Positions 26,449 to 35,096 of a stretch of 64,000 nucleotides of DNA are shown here, in pieces. Numbering within the stretch: the stretch's first letter is position 1; each line of letters opens with the position of its first letter. The stretch spans positions 985,899 through 1,049,898 of the forward strand of contig BEIQ01000001.1 in assembly GCA_002898275.1 (NCBI GenBank), read 5' to 3'. The notes beneath the pieces are model-generated. The model was not told where the DNA came from and ran no database searches. It saw only the letters and a program-made list of their open reading frames with translations. Origin of the DNA: a bacterium HR40 (GTDB lineage Bacteria; Pseudomonadota; Alphaproteobacteria; Geminicoccales; Geminicoccaceae). Position numbers and translations under genes: made by a program.

Positions 26449-27285
26449 TCACGGCCCGCTCGCGCCTGCGGCATCCCCTTCTGCCTCGGCGGCCTCGCGC
26501 TCGCGCCGCCGCTTTTCGGCGAAACGCACCATGAGGATGGACACCTCGTAGAGGGCAATGATCGGCAGTGCGAGGGAGATCTGGCTGATGACATCGGGTG
26601 GCGTGAGCACCGCCCCGACGACGAAAGCGGCGACGATGGCGTAGCGGCGGCTGCGGGCGAGCCCGTCCGCCGTCACCAGCCCCACCCTCCCGAGCAGCGT
26701 GAGCGCCAGCGGCAGCTGGAAGCACAAGCCGAAGGCGAAGATCAGCTTCATGACGAGATCGAGATACTCGGCTACCCGTGCTTCCAGCATGATGGGCAGC
26801 GACCCCTCGCCGCCGGGTGTCTGGAAACTCAGGAAGAACTTCCAGGCGAGAGGGAACACGATATAGTAGACCACAGCACCACCTGTAAAAAACAATATCG
26901 GCGTGGCGATGAGAAATGGCAACAACGCCTGTTTTTCGTGACGGTAGAGCCCGGGCGCCACGAACAGCCATATTTGGGCGGCAACGAACGGGAAGGTGAG
27001 AAACGCGCCAGCGAAGAACGCCACCTTCACGTAGGTGAAGAACGCCTCATGGAGGGCCGTGTAGATCATACGCGTACATGCCGGGCGATCGTCCCCTATC
27101 GTATTCTGCAGGCAGACTTCCGCCAAAGGACGCGTGAGGAACGCATAGATTTTGTCAGCGAAGAAGTAGCAGACGACGAATCCGATGAAGATCGCCACCA
27201 CGGAGTACAGCAGACGGTTCCGCAGCTCGATCAGATGATCGAGCAACGGCATTTCGCGATCGTCTATGTCCTTGATGAGCGACAC
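26449..27285 (-). CDS. tatC: Sec-independent translocase subunit TatC
   Basis: 278-residue, six-helix receptor of the twin-arginine translocase that exports folded proteins such as the PhoX phosphatase encoded here. The cytoplasmic N-terminus MPLLDHLIELRNRLLYSV holds the conserved Glu of the signal-peptide site, and LFVAPGLYRHEKQALLPF is the loop signature. A Cys-containing periplasmic insertion (VCLQNTIGDDRPACTR) is seen in other alphaproteobacteria. GTG start directly follows the tatB stop with no gap. The C-terminus is Glu/Ala-rich. Confidence 0.96.
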   Translation of the reverse strand: MSLIKDIDDREMPLLDHLIELRNRLLYSVVAIFIGFVVCYFFADKIYAFLTRPLAEVCLQNTIGDDRPACTRMIYTALHEAFFTYVKVAFFAGAFLTFPFVAAQIWLFVAPGLYRHEKQALLPFLIATPILFFTGGAVVYYIVFPLAWKFFLSFQTPGGEGSLPIMLEARVAEYLDLVMKLIFAFGLCFQLPLALTLLGRVGLVTADGLARSRRYAIVAAFVVGAVLTPPDVISQISLALPIIALYEVSILMVRFAEKRRREREAAEAEGDAAGASGP

Positions 27286-27684
27286 TCAGCGCTTCTCCGC
27301 GCTACCATCCGCCGTCGCTGCGACGGCGTCCCCGGAGCGCCCGGCCGAGGCTTCGGTGGTCTGTCTCGCCGCCGCATCGCCCGCCCCGGGATTCGCCGTC
27401 GGACTCGCCACGCTGCCCGTCCGAGCCGCGGCGATCGACGGCCGGTCAGGTCCGTCGAGGCCGATCTGTTGGCGATCGAGGCTGTGAAGCTCCTTGCGGA
27501 TGTCCTCGAGTTCGGCCTCGCGCGCCATGTCCTCGAAAGAGCGCTGGAACTCGCGTGCCATCGCCCGCGCCTTGCCCGCCCAGCGGCCGAGCGTCCGCGC
27601 CACCTTGGGGAGGTCCTTGGGTCCGATGACGAGGAGCGCCACGAGGAGCACCAGCGCCATCTCGGACCAACCGATGTCGAACAT
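27286..27684 (-). CDS. tatB: Sec-independent translocase subunit TatB
   Basis: 132-residue TatB with the N-terminal membrane helix MFDIGWSEMALVLLVALLVIGPKDLP, the conserved Glu8 and the GPKDLPK hinge, then an amphipathic helix (VARTLGRWAGKARAMAREFQRSFEDM) and a low-complexity tail. Distinguished from TatA by the MFDIGWSE start, the Glu and the longer helix. Between tatA (27 bases) and tatC (0 bases). Confidence 0.94.
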   Translation of the reverse strand: MFDIGWSEMALVLLVALLVIGPKDLPKVARTLGRWAGKARAMAREFQRSFEDMAREAELEDIRKELHSLDRQQIGLDGPDRPSIAAARTGSVASPTANPGAGDAAARQTTEASAGRSGDAVAATADGSAEKR

Positions 27685-27711
27685 GGCGCGACGTCCGCTG
27701 GTCCCCGGTCC

Positions 27712-27960
27712 TCAGCCGCGCGACGGCTCGTCCTTGCGCACCGCCACCCCCTCCACCACGCGACCCGAGGGCTCGCTCTTGTCGGCGGTGAGCGGCTTCA
27801 CCCCTGCCGTCTCCTCCTCCCCCTCGTCATCGCTCAGCCCCTTCTTGAAGGCGCGCACGCCCTTCGCGAGATCTCCCATGACCTTCGGCAGCTTGCCGGC
27901 GCCGAACAGGATCAGGACGATCAGCAGGATCAGCACGACCTGCCAGATTCCGATGCTCAT
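27712..27960 (-). CDS. tatA: Sec-independent translocase subunit TatA
   Basis: 82-residue pore-forming Tat component: MSIGIWQVVLILLIVLILFG forms the membrane helix, then the conserved FGAGKLPKVMGDLAKGVRAFKKG amphipathic helix, and an acidic tail beginning LSDDEGEEE. It is first in tatABC, 101 bases after the ABC ATPase gene. Confidence 0.95.
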   Translation of the reverse strand: MSIGIWQVVLILLIVLILFGAGKLPKVMGDLAKGVRAFKKGLSDDEGEEETAGVKPLTADKSEPSGRVVEGVAVRKDEPSRG

Positions 27961-28061
27961 GCCGCTTCCTCGCTCTGTCTCCGGCCCGTGCCCGGGGACG
28001 TCGACCTAGGGCACAGCATCGCAGAATTCCAGAGCGGCGGCAATGCGACCTCGGGTCCGGC

Positions 28062-29174
28062 TCATGCCCGATCGCCAAAGACGAAGACGTGCCTGGGATC
28101 GAGCTCCACCTCGACCTCCTCGCCGACAGCTGCGGAGAGGATCCCCGTCTCCCTGACCTTGACCCGAGTGCCGTCGGCGAGAGCGAGCCAAATGAGGTGG
28201 ATCGGTCCGAGATCGCGCCGGTCGACCAGCCGCGCGCGACCGCTGCCGGCCGTGGCTCGGCGCAGCCGAATGCCCTCCGGTCGCACGATCACCAGCGCCC
28301 GCTCGCCCTCGGCGAGGCCGTCGGCCGCCACAGCGCCAATGGGCGTGTCGATGCGGCCGCTCCGAACCCGGCCGCGGAAGCTGTTCACCGGACCGAAGAA
28401 GTTGGCGACGAAGGGATCGGCGGGCCGGGCGTAGAGCTCGGAGGGGGTGCCGCTTTGGACGATGGAACCGTCGAGCATGGCGTGAATGACATCGCCCGCT
28501 CGGATCGCCTCTTCGGCATCGTGGGTGACGAGCAGCGTCGAGGTGCCCGCTTCGCGCAGAATGGCGAGCGTCTCCTCGCGGATCTGGGTGCGCAAGGCGG
28601 TATCGAGCGCGGAGAAGGCCTCGTCGAGCAACATGAGATCGGGCTCGGGCGCGAGCGCCCGGGCGAGGGCCACCCGCTGCTGCTCGCCGCCCGAGAGCAT
28701 ATAGGGGTAGCGGTCGGCGAAGGCTGCCATGTCGACCCGCTCGAGCAGTCGCCGCACCCGTTTTTGCCGTTCGGCCCGGTCGAGATGGCGCAGCCCGAAC
28801 GCCACGTTCTCTGCTACGGTCAGGTGCGGGAACAGAGCGAAATCCTGGAACATCAGGCCGACCCGCCGCTTCTCGGGCGGCAGGCCGCGGCCTGGCTCGG
28901 CGACCAGCCGGCCGCGGATGCGGATCCGTCCCTGCTGCACCCTCTCGAGCCCGGCGATCAGCCGCAGGGTGGTGGTCTTCCCGCAGCCCGAGGGACCGAC
29001 GAGGCAATGGACCTCGCCGCGCCCCATGGTGAGGGAGACCCGATCGATCACCAGCCTGTGGTCGAACCGGTGTGACAGCTCCTCCACCTCGAGGCCGGGT
29101 GCCGTGGTGTCCTTCTCTTCCGCCCGAGCGAGGGCGGTGGCCGGCATGTTGCCGATGGCCGTCTCCTGTCGCAT
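28062..29174 (-). CDS. ABC transporter ATP-binding protein (PotA/FbpC-like)
   Basis: 370-residue ATPase of the iron(III)/polyamine/sulfate importer type. Walker A GPSGCGKTT, Q-loop MFQDFALFPHLTVAENV, signature LSGGEQQR, Walker B LMLLDEAFSALD and the H-loop THDAEEA are intact. The C-terminal region (about 265-370) has the TOBE fold seen in this group (IVRPEGIRLRR). No permease or binding-protein gene lies nearby, so its partners must be elsewhere or it serves a shared transporter. It sits between scpB and tatA, which are usually adjacent in alphaproteobacteria. ATG at 29174 or 29147 may be the start. Confidence 0.85.
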   Translation of the reverse strand: MRQETAIGNMPATALARAEEKDTTAPGLEVEELSHRFDHRLVIDRVSLTMGRGEVHCLVGPSGCGKTTTLRLIAGLERVQQGRIRIRGRLVAEPGRGLPPEKRRVGLMFQDFALFPHLTVAENVAFGLRHLDRAERQKRVRRLLERVDMAAFADRYPYMLSGGEQQRVALARALAPEPDLMLLDEAFSALDTALRTQIREETLAILREAGTSTLLVTHDAEEAIRAGDVIHAMLDGSIVQSGTPSELYARPADPFVANFFGPVNSFRGRVRSGRIDTPIGAVAADGLAEGERALVIVRPEGIRLRRATAGSGRARLVDRRDLGPIHLIWLALADGTRVKVRETGILSAAVGEEVEVELDPRHVFVFGDRA

Positions 29175-29180
29175 CCTCGT

Positions 29181-29717
29181 CTACCGTGCCGCGGTCGCGC
29201 CGAACAGCGAGTTGCCCTCGAGCTCCTCGAGCCGGGGGAGATCGTCGAGCGAGGCGAGCCCGAAGTGGTCGAGGAACGCCGCCGTGGTCACCCACAGCAC
29301 CGGTCGCCCCGGCACCTCCTTTCGGCCGCGCGGTGCGATCAACCCGAGCTCCAAGAGCTGCTCGAGAATGCCGCGGCCGACCGTCACCCCGCGCACCGCT
29401 TCGATCTCGGCCCGGGTCACGGGTTGACGATAGGCGATCACCGCTAGGGTTTCGAGGGCCGCCCGCGACAGGCGGCGGGGCCGCCGGTCGATGCGCCGCA
29501 AGAAGGGGGCGACCTCGACCGCGGTGCGCAGCGCCCAGCGGCGGTTTTGCTGCTCGAGCCGCACGCCGCGCCCGGCCAGGGCCCGCTGGAGCGCCTCGAG
29601 CACGCGCCGCGCCTCGCCGCGCTCGCCGAGGACCGCCTGGATCTCCTCCTCGCTGAGCGGCTCGGCGCTGGCAAACAGCAGCGCTTCCACGATCTGCTCG
29701 GTCAAAGGGTCGCTCAT
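29181..29717 (-). CDS. scpB: Segregation and condensation protein B
   Basis: 178-residue winged-helix kleisin-binding (kite) subunit of the SMC-ScpAB condensin. Hallmarks are IVEALLFASAEPLSEEEI, the LSRAALETLAVIAYRQPVTRAEIE core and the VRGVTVGRGILEQLLELGLI segment. The ATG overlaps the scpA stop by four bases. The ABC ATPase gene follows after six bases. Confidence 0.94.
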   Translation of the reverse strand: MSDPLTEQIVEALLFASAEPLSEEEIQAVLGERGEARRVLEALQRALAGRGVRLEQQNRRWALRTAVEVAPFLRRIDRRPRRLSRAALETLAVIAYRQPVTRAEIEAVRGVTVGRGILEQLLELGLIAPRGRKEVPGRPVLWVTTAAFLDHFGLASLDDLPRLEELEGNSLFGATAAR

Positions 29718-30460
29718 GCCCGTCGCCTCAAGAAAATGGGGCCGAAGGGTTCGGGTTGGTAGAGATCGATCTCGCCCCGCCGCGCCAGCTCGAGTGCCGC
29801 CACCAGACCGGAGGCCATGGCCGAGCGGCGGAGGAGTTCGTCCCGCCATTCGGCTGGCAGAAAACGCTCGATCCGCTGCCAGTCCCGGCCGACCAGTTGA
29901 CGCGCGATGCGGTCGAGCACTTGCTCGACCGACACCCATCGCCGCGGCGGGAGTTCCACCGACTGCGGCGCAGCTCGCCGAGCCACCGCCGCCCATGCCT
30001 GCAAGAGCTCGGCAAGCCTTGCCACGAGCGGTCCTTGCCGCTCGACGGCCGGACGCTCGGGCGCACCGCGCGGCAAGCGCTGATCGCCGAGGCAAGGTCG
30101 CTCCGCCAGCCAGTCCGCAGCGCGTCGGATCGCCTCGAGCAGTCGCAACCGATCGGCGAGATCGACGGCCTGTCGCTCGATCTCCGGCTCCTCCCGCTCC
30201 CCGACCGGCAGCAGGAGCTGCGATTTGAGATAGACGAGCCAGGCCGCCATCACGAGATAGTCGGCGGCGAGCGCCAGCCGGAGCTCCCGTGCCCGTTCCA
30301 GCCACGCGAGGTACTGGTCGACCAGTTCCAGGATGGAGATGCGGGCGAGATCGACCTTCTGGGCGCGCGCGAGCTCCAGCAGGAGTTCGAGCGGCCCGGA
30401 AAACGCCTCCAGCGAGAGGGTGAGGGCCTCGCCGCTGGGCTCCTCCCGTGGCGCGTTCAT
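29714..30460 (-). CDS. scpA: Segregation and condensation protein A (kleisin)
   Basis: 248-residue kleisin that bridges SMC heads in chromosome condensation. FSGPLELLLELARAQKVDLARISI and YLVMAAWLVYLKSQLLLP are diagnostic; the C-terminal winged helix ends EIDLYQPEPFGPIFLRRR. It is coupled to scpB and to the upstream site-2 protease gene by ATGA overlaps. No smc gene is in the window. Confidence 0.94.
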   Translation of the reverse strand: MNAPREEPSGEALTLSLEAFSGPLELLLELARAQKVDLARISILELVDQYLAWLERARELRLALAADYLVMAAWLVYLKSQLLLPVGEREEPEIERQAVDLADRLRLLEAIRRAADWLAERPCLGDQRLPRGAPERPAVERQGPLVARLAELLQAWAAVARRAAPQSVELPPRRWVSVEQVLDRIARQLVGRDWQRIERFLPAEWRDELLRRSAMASGLVAALELARRGEIDLYQPEPFGPIFLRRRA

Positions 30461-31152
30461 CCCGTCGGCCAGCCGGTGGCGAGCAGCACGAGATCGTAGA
30501 CGAGCGAGACCACCGGCCACAGCACCGTGGCGAGCGGATTGACGGTGTAGCCGAGTTGCCGCGCGATCACGGGCACGAGGAAGAGCAGCAGCAGAAGGAT
30601 GAGCATGCCATAGCGCTCGAGGCGCGCGAACCGCCACGACCAGGGACGAGGCAGCAATCCGACAACCACGCGCCCGCCATCGAGCGGCGGGATCGGTACC
30701 ATGTTGAAAGTCGCGAGCACGACGTTGATGGCGATGGCGTTCGCGAGATTGTCGGCGACCCAGCCGGACCACGGGTCGGGAAGCGCGGCGACCCCGTGGT
30801 AGGCAAATCCGCAGCCGAGAGCGAGCAGGATGTTGATGGCGGGCCCGGCAAGCGCCACCCACACCATGTCGCGCTTGGGATGGCGGAGGCGATGGAAAGC
30901 GACGGGCACGGGCTTCGCCCAGCCGAAGACGAAGGGGGCATCGAAGAGGACGAGCAACCCGGGCAGCAGCAAGGTGCCCACGGGATCGACGTGGGCGAGC
31001 GGGTTGAACGTCACCCGACCAAGCCGCCGGGCGGTATCGTCACCCAGCCGTTCCGCCATCCAGCCATGCGCCGCCTCGTGGAAGGTGATCGCCACCAGCA
31101 CGGGTAGCAGCCAGACGGAGAGAGTGTCGAGAAGGTCACGGATCTCGGGCAT
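30457..31152 (-). CDS. Site-2 protease family protein (M50)
   Basis: 231-residue polytopic zinc metalloprotease. ITFHEAAHGW gives the HEXXH site (His25, Glu26, His29) in the first membrane segment; FNPLAHVDPVGTL and NMVPIPPLDGGRV supply the second part of the active site, including the metal-ligand Asp. There is no PDZ or CBS domain, so it is the short stand-alone type with unknown substrate. It always accompanies scpA and nagZ in this gene order. The start overlaps the end of nagZ by 17 bases. Confidence 0.9.
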   Translation of the reverse strand: MPEIRDLLDTLSVWLLPVLVAITFHEAAHGWMAERLGDDTARRLGRVTFNPLAHVDPVGTLLLPGLLVLFDAPFVFGWAKPVPVAFHRLRHPKRDMVWVALAGPAINILLALGCGFAYHGVAALPDPWSGWVADNLANAIAINVVLATFNMVPIPPLDGGRVVVGLLPRPWSWRFARLERYGMLILLLLLFLVPVIARQLGYTVNPLATVLWPVVSLVYDLVLLATGWPTG

Positions 31153-32176
31153 CGGCGGCGGAAATAGTGTCCGCGAGCTGGCGGGCGAGATCTCTCGGCT
31201 CGGCGATCGTCTCGGGACGGCGCGCCGCGGCAAGAGCGGCAGCGAGCCGAGCCTCCAGAGCGGTGTCGGCCTCCGGCAGCGCGGCGAGGACCTCGGCCGT
31301 GCGCCCCACGTCCCCGTCGCACCACAGCACGAGATCGCTGCCAGCGGCCCAGGCCGCGCGCGCCCGGTCCTTCGGTGAACCGACCAGGGCTCCCATGCCG
31401 AGGTCGTCGGATAGCAGGATCCCGCAAAAGCCCAGCCGGCCGCGAACGACCCCGCGAACGATCGGCGCCGACAGGCTCGCCGGATGTCGGGAATCGAGAG
31501 CCTCGAACAGACAGTGGCAAGTCATGGCAAACGGGGCGTCGCGGCAGGCGCGGAACGGCACGAAGTCGCTCGCCTCGAGGAGATCGGCTCGGGCGTCGAC
31601 CCGCGGCAGTTCCAGGTGGCTATCGCACCGTGCCCGACCGTGGCCTGGAAGATGCTTGATCACCGGTACGATGCCGCAGCTCAGGAGCGTGTCGCAGACG
31701 ATGCGGCCGAGGGCCGCCACCCGATGCGGATCGCCGCCGAAGCTCCGATCGCCGATCGCCGCGGTCGTCTCGGCGAGGTGCAAATCGAGGACCGGCGCGC
31801 AGACGACGTCCAGGTCGGCCGCGGCGAGAGTGGCAGCGATCGCCCGGGCGTAGAGCCGGGCTGCCTGCCGACCGCGACGCGGGTCGCGATCGAAGAGGCG
31901 GCCGATGGTACCCGCTGCGGGCAGCGCTGGCCAGTGGGGCGGCCGCAGGCGCTGCACCCGCCCGCCCTCCTGGTCCACGAAGAGCGGAAGCCGTCGGTCG
32001 GGGAAGAGCGCCCGCAGCTCGACGACGAGCTCCTCGAGCTGTTCCGGCTCCAGGCAGTTGCGCGCGAACAGGATCACCCCGGCTGGCGGCAGCTCGCGGA
32101 AGAGCGCCCGTTCCTCGGCACTCAGGGTGGCGCCGGCGACGCCCACCACCGCCGGACGAAACCGCCTCCCGCTCAC
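31136..32176 (-). CDS. nagZ: Beta-N-acetylhexosaminidase NagZ (GH3)
   Basis: 346-residue cytoplasmic glycosidase of peptidoglycan recycling that removes GlcNAc from GlcNAc-anhydroMur-peptides. It shows FVDQEGGRVQRL, the KHLPGHGRARCDSH loop (174-187) with the catalytic His/Asp pair, and the nucleophile Asp in LLSDDLGMGAL (257-258). The GTG start overlaps the SPOR gene stop by four bases. In some species its product signals AmpR-controlled beta-lactamase; no ampC or ampR is here. Confidence 0.93.
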   Translation of the reverse strand: MSGRRFRPAVVGVAGATLSAEERALFRELPPAGVILFARNCLEPEQLEELVVELRALFPDRRLPLFVDQEGGRVQRLRPPHWPALPAAGTIGRLFDRDPRRGRQAARLYARAIAATLAAADLDVVCAPVLDLHLAETTAAIGDRSFGGDPHRVAALGRIVCDTLLSCGIVPVIKHLPGHGRARCDSHLELPRVDARADLLEASDFVPFRACRDAPFAMTCHCLFEALDSRHPASLSAPIVRGVVRGRLGFCGILLSDDLGMGALVGSPKDRARAAWAAGSDLVLWCDGDVGRTAEVLAALPEADTALEARLAAALAAARRPETIAEPRDLARQLADTISAADARDP

Positions 32177-33309
32177 CGGCCGACGGGGAAGCACTCGCCG
32201 CCGCCGGCGCGAATCGTCCGGCAAGCGGCCTCCGCCTCTGCCCGGCTGCGGTAGCCTGCCGCCTGGATGCGGTAGAGGGTGCGCCCCCCGCTCTCGAGCG
32301 GCTCGACCACGAGTTCCCGCCCGGCCAGCACCTGAGGCCAACGTCGCTGCAAGCTCGCCCAGCGCGCCTCGATACCCTCCCGTCGACTCACCGCCGCGAG
32401 CTGCACCCGGATCGTGCCGCCCGTCGGCAGGGCCACCGGCCGCATGGCGCCGGCGGAGGCGGGCGCCGGCGCTCCCACCGCGGTCGCCGACCCGCTCGTC
32501 CGGCGTCCGGAATCGCCGGCCTGCCCAGCGGCTACCGTAGCCGGGCCCGGGCTCGCGGCGGGATCGACGGGAGCCGCCACCGTCGCTTGCGCAGCGGGAG
32601 CTCGCGAGGCGGAAGCGGGCCGGTCCGCTGCGGTCGCGGCCGGTCGTGGACCAGCGGCAGCAGCGGGCGCAGACGGTGGCAGGCTCCCGGTGGGCGGCAG
32701 CGACGGCCCCGCTTCGGTGTCGGTCGGACGGGCTGCAGGTTCGCCGGCCTCGGGTCCGGAGTGCGGTTCGCTTGCCGGTGCGGCGCCGGCCTCCGGACCG
32801 GGCTTGGGTGGCAGCAGCGAACGTGGATCGCTTGGCGGTGCGCCCTGGGCGAGCTGCGGCTCGCTGGCGGAGGCAGCCCCGTCCGCCTGGCCATCTTTCG
32901 CCTCTGTCCCGGCCGGAGCGGCCGACGGCTCCCCGCTCGGCAGCACCGCGGCCAGGCTGCGGACGTCTGGATCCTCGACCGGCAGGATGCGCTCGGGCTC
33001 CTCGACCGATCCCTCTCCCGCCTCGAGGAGCCGCCCGATCGGCCGATTCTCTCCCACCAGCGAGAGGCCTCCCGGATTCTCGGGCGAGACCTTCCACGGC
33101 ACGGTGGGGGCGGCGAGGAGCGGCACCTCGTCTCCCCCGATCGCGTGGCTCTCCATCCACGCGTACCAAACGATGGCGCCAAACAGGCCAAAGACACCGA
33201 CGAGTGTGGCCCCTGCGATCAAACGGCCCCGCGGCTGCCTTGGCGGGGCCGCGGTGCCGGCCGGCCGACTGCCGGAGACCGGACGGATGGGCGCGTTGCT
33301 GTTCGCCAC
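32173..33309 (-). CDS. SPOR domain membrane protein
   Basis: 378-residue bitopic protein: cytoplasmic N-terminus (1-30), one membrane helix (LIAGATLVGVFGLFGAIVWYAW), a long low-complexity Pro/Ala/Ser-rich periplasmic linker (about 100-290) and a C-terminal SPOR domain (RVQLAAVSRREGIEARWASLQRR to AEAACRTIRAGG), which binds denuded glycan at the division septum. It sits between argS and nagZ, as in other alphaproteobacteria. GTG start. The linker's composition makes its reading frame look repetitive but it is open throughout. Confidence 0.88.
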   Translation of the reverse strand: MANSNAPIRPVSGSRPAGTAAPPRQPRGRLIAGATLVGVFGLFGAIVWYAWMESHAIGGDEVPLLAAPTVPWKVSPENPGGLSLVGENRPIGRLLEAGEGSVEEPERILPVEDPDVRSLAAVLPSGEPSAAPAGTEAKDGQADGAASASEPQLAQGAPPSDPRSLLPPKPGPEAGAAPASEPHSGPEAGEPAARPTDTEAGPSLPPTGSLPPSAPAAAAGPRPAATAADRPASASRAPAAQATVAAPVDPAASPGPATVAAGQAGDSGRRTSGSATAVGAPAPASAGAMRPVALPTGGTIRVQLAAVSRREGIEARWASLQRRWPQVLAGRELVVEPLESGGRTLYRIQAAGYRSRAEAEAACRTIRAGGGECFPVGR

Positions 33310-33353
33310 GCAACGATCTCCCCGGCGGGCGGGCGGGCTCCGGAAGACCGCCC

Positions 33354-35096
33354 TCAGTGCAGTTCCTCGAGGGGTTCCACCCCGAGCAGTCGCAGCCCGT
33401 TCGCCAGCACGATGCGCACCGCAGCCAGCATGGCGAGGCGGGCGCGGGTCGTCGCCTCGTCCTCGGCAAGGAGGAAGCGCAGCCCGCTCTCTTCTTTACC
33501 GCGCGTCCAAAGCGAGTGGAAGGCACCAGCGAGATCGTGAAGGTAGAATGCGATGCGATGCGGTTCGAACTGGCGAGCCGCACCCTCCACCACCCGCGGC
33601 CACTGGGCCATGGCACGCAGCAGCTCGAGCTCGGCGGGATCGCGCAGCCGCTCGAGCGGTACGCCAGCCCACCTCCCGGTATCCATGCCGGCCTCGGCGG
33701 CATGGCGGAACACCGAACAGATCCGGGCATGCGCATACTGCACGTAGAACACCGGATTGTCCTTGGACTGGCGCACCGCCTCGACGAGATCGAAATCGAG
33801 CGGGGCGTCGTTGCGTCGCGTGAGCATCATGAAGCGAAAGACGTCTCGCCCGACTTCCTCGAGCACGTCCCGCAACCACACGGTGCGTCCGGCGCGTTTC
33901 GACATCCGCAGCGGCTGCCCGGCGGAATAGAGCTTGACGAGCTGGCACAACCGAACGACGAGCTCGACCCGCCCCTCGCTCAGCGCTTTGACCGCCGCCT
34001 GCATGCGCTTGACGTAGCCACCGTGGTCGGCTCCCCACACATCGACCAGCAGCTGCGCGCCACGGCGAATCTTGTCGAGGTGGTAGGCCACATCGGCGGC
34101 GAAGTAGGTCCAGGCGCCGTTCGAGCGCTTGAGCGGCCGGTCGCTGTCGTCGCCAAAAAGGGTGGCCCGGAACAGGAGCTGCGGCGTCGGCTCCCAATCC
34201 TCGACCGGCTTGCCCTTGGGCGGCGGCAGGGTGCCGACGTAGACGAGCCCCAGGCCGTCGAGATGGCGGATGGTCTCGTCGATGCGCCCAGCCTCGATGA
34301 GCGCCCGCTCCGAGGTGAAGACATCGTGGCGCACGCCGAGAAGGGCGAGGTCCTCGCGGATGCGCGCCATCATGGCCTGCACGCCCGCCCGACCGAAGAG
34401 GTCGAGCCAGTCGGATTCCGGCTTGCCGACCCATTTGGCGCCGTCGCGCTCGACGATGGCCTCTGCCACCGGCACGAGCTCTTCGATGGGATAGAGCCCT
34501 TTCGGTAGCGGTTCGTCGGTCTGGCCGAGGAGCTGCAGGTAGCGGTGATAGATGGAACGGGCGAGGGCTTCGATCTGCCCCCCACCGTCGTTGATGTAGT
34601 ATTCGCGAGTGACCCGATAACCTGCGAACTCGAGGAGATTGGCCAAGGCGTCGCCGAACACCGTGCCGCGCCCATGGCCGACATGGAGCGGCCCGGTGGG
34701 ATTGGCCGAACAGTATTCGACATTGACCCGCAGCCCCCGGCCGAGATCGCAGCGCCCATAGTCGGCGCCTTCCCTCAGCACGACCTCGACCTGGCGGCGC
34801 CAGACATCGTCGGCGAGGGTGAGATTGACGAAGCCCGGAGAGGCGACCGTGACCGCCGCGACGTCCGGCAGCCCGCGCAAACGCGCCGCGATGGCCTCGG
34901 CGAGCTCGAGCGGCTTCGTGCGCGCGGCCCGGGCCAGCACCAAGGCGGCGTTGGTGGACATATGGCCGTAGGCAGGATCGCGGGGTGGCTCGACGGTCAC
35001 GGCGGAGAGGTCGAGATTGCCAGGAAGTTCGCCGCGTGCCTGCAACTCTTCGAGTGCCGCGTGAACTTTTTCGAGAATCTCGTGGTAGACGTTCAT
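33354..35096 (-). CDS. argS: Arginyl-tRNA synthetase
   Basis: 580-residue class I synthetase for tRNA-Arg. The HIGH-type motif is PLHVGHGRG, and the KMSKS-type loop is LRMSKRAG; the C-terminal anticodon-binding domain has PVFYVQYAHARICSVFR and ends LRLLGVEPLEELH. The ATG overlaps the dgt stop by four bases. The order dgt-argS-SPOR-nagZ is the alphaproteobacterial arrangement. Confidence 0.97.
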   Translation of the reverse strand: MNVYHEILEKVHAALEELQARGELPGNLDLSAVTVEPPRDPAYGHMSTNAALVLARAARTKPLELAEAIAARLRGLPDVAAVTVASPGFVNLTLADDVWRRQVEVVLREGADYGRCDLGRGLRVNVEYCSANPTGPLHVGHGRGTVFGDALANLLEFAGYRVTREYYINDGGGQIEALARSIYHRYLQLLGQTDEPLPKGLYPIEELVPVAEAIVERDGAKWVGKPESDWLDLFGRAGVQAMMARIREDLALLGVRHDVFTSERALIEAGRIDETIRHLDGLGLVYVGTLPPPKGKPVEDWEPTPQLLFRATLFGDDSDRPLKRSNGAWTYFAADVAYHLDKIRRGAQLLVDVWGADHGGYVKRMQAAVKALSEGRVELVVRLCQLVKLYSAGQPLRMSKRAGRTVWLRDVLEEVGRDVFRFMMLTRRNDAPLDFDLVEAVRQSKDNPVFYVQYAHARICSVFRHAAEAGMDTGRWAGVPLERLRDPAELELLRAMAQWPRVVEGAARQFEPHRIAFYLHDLAGAFHSLWTRGKEESGLRFLLAEDEATTRARLAMLAAVRIVLANGLRLLGVEPLEELH

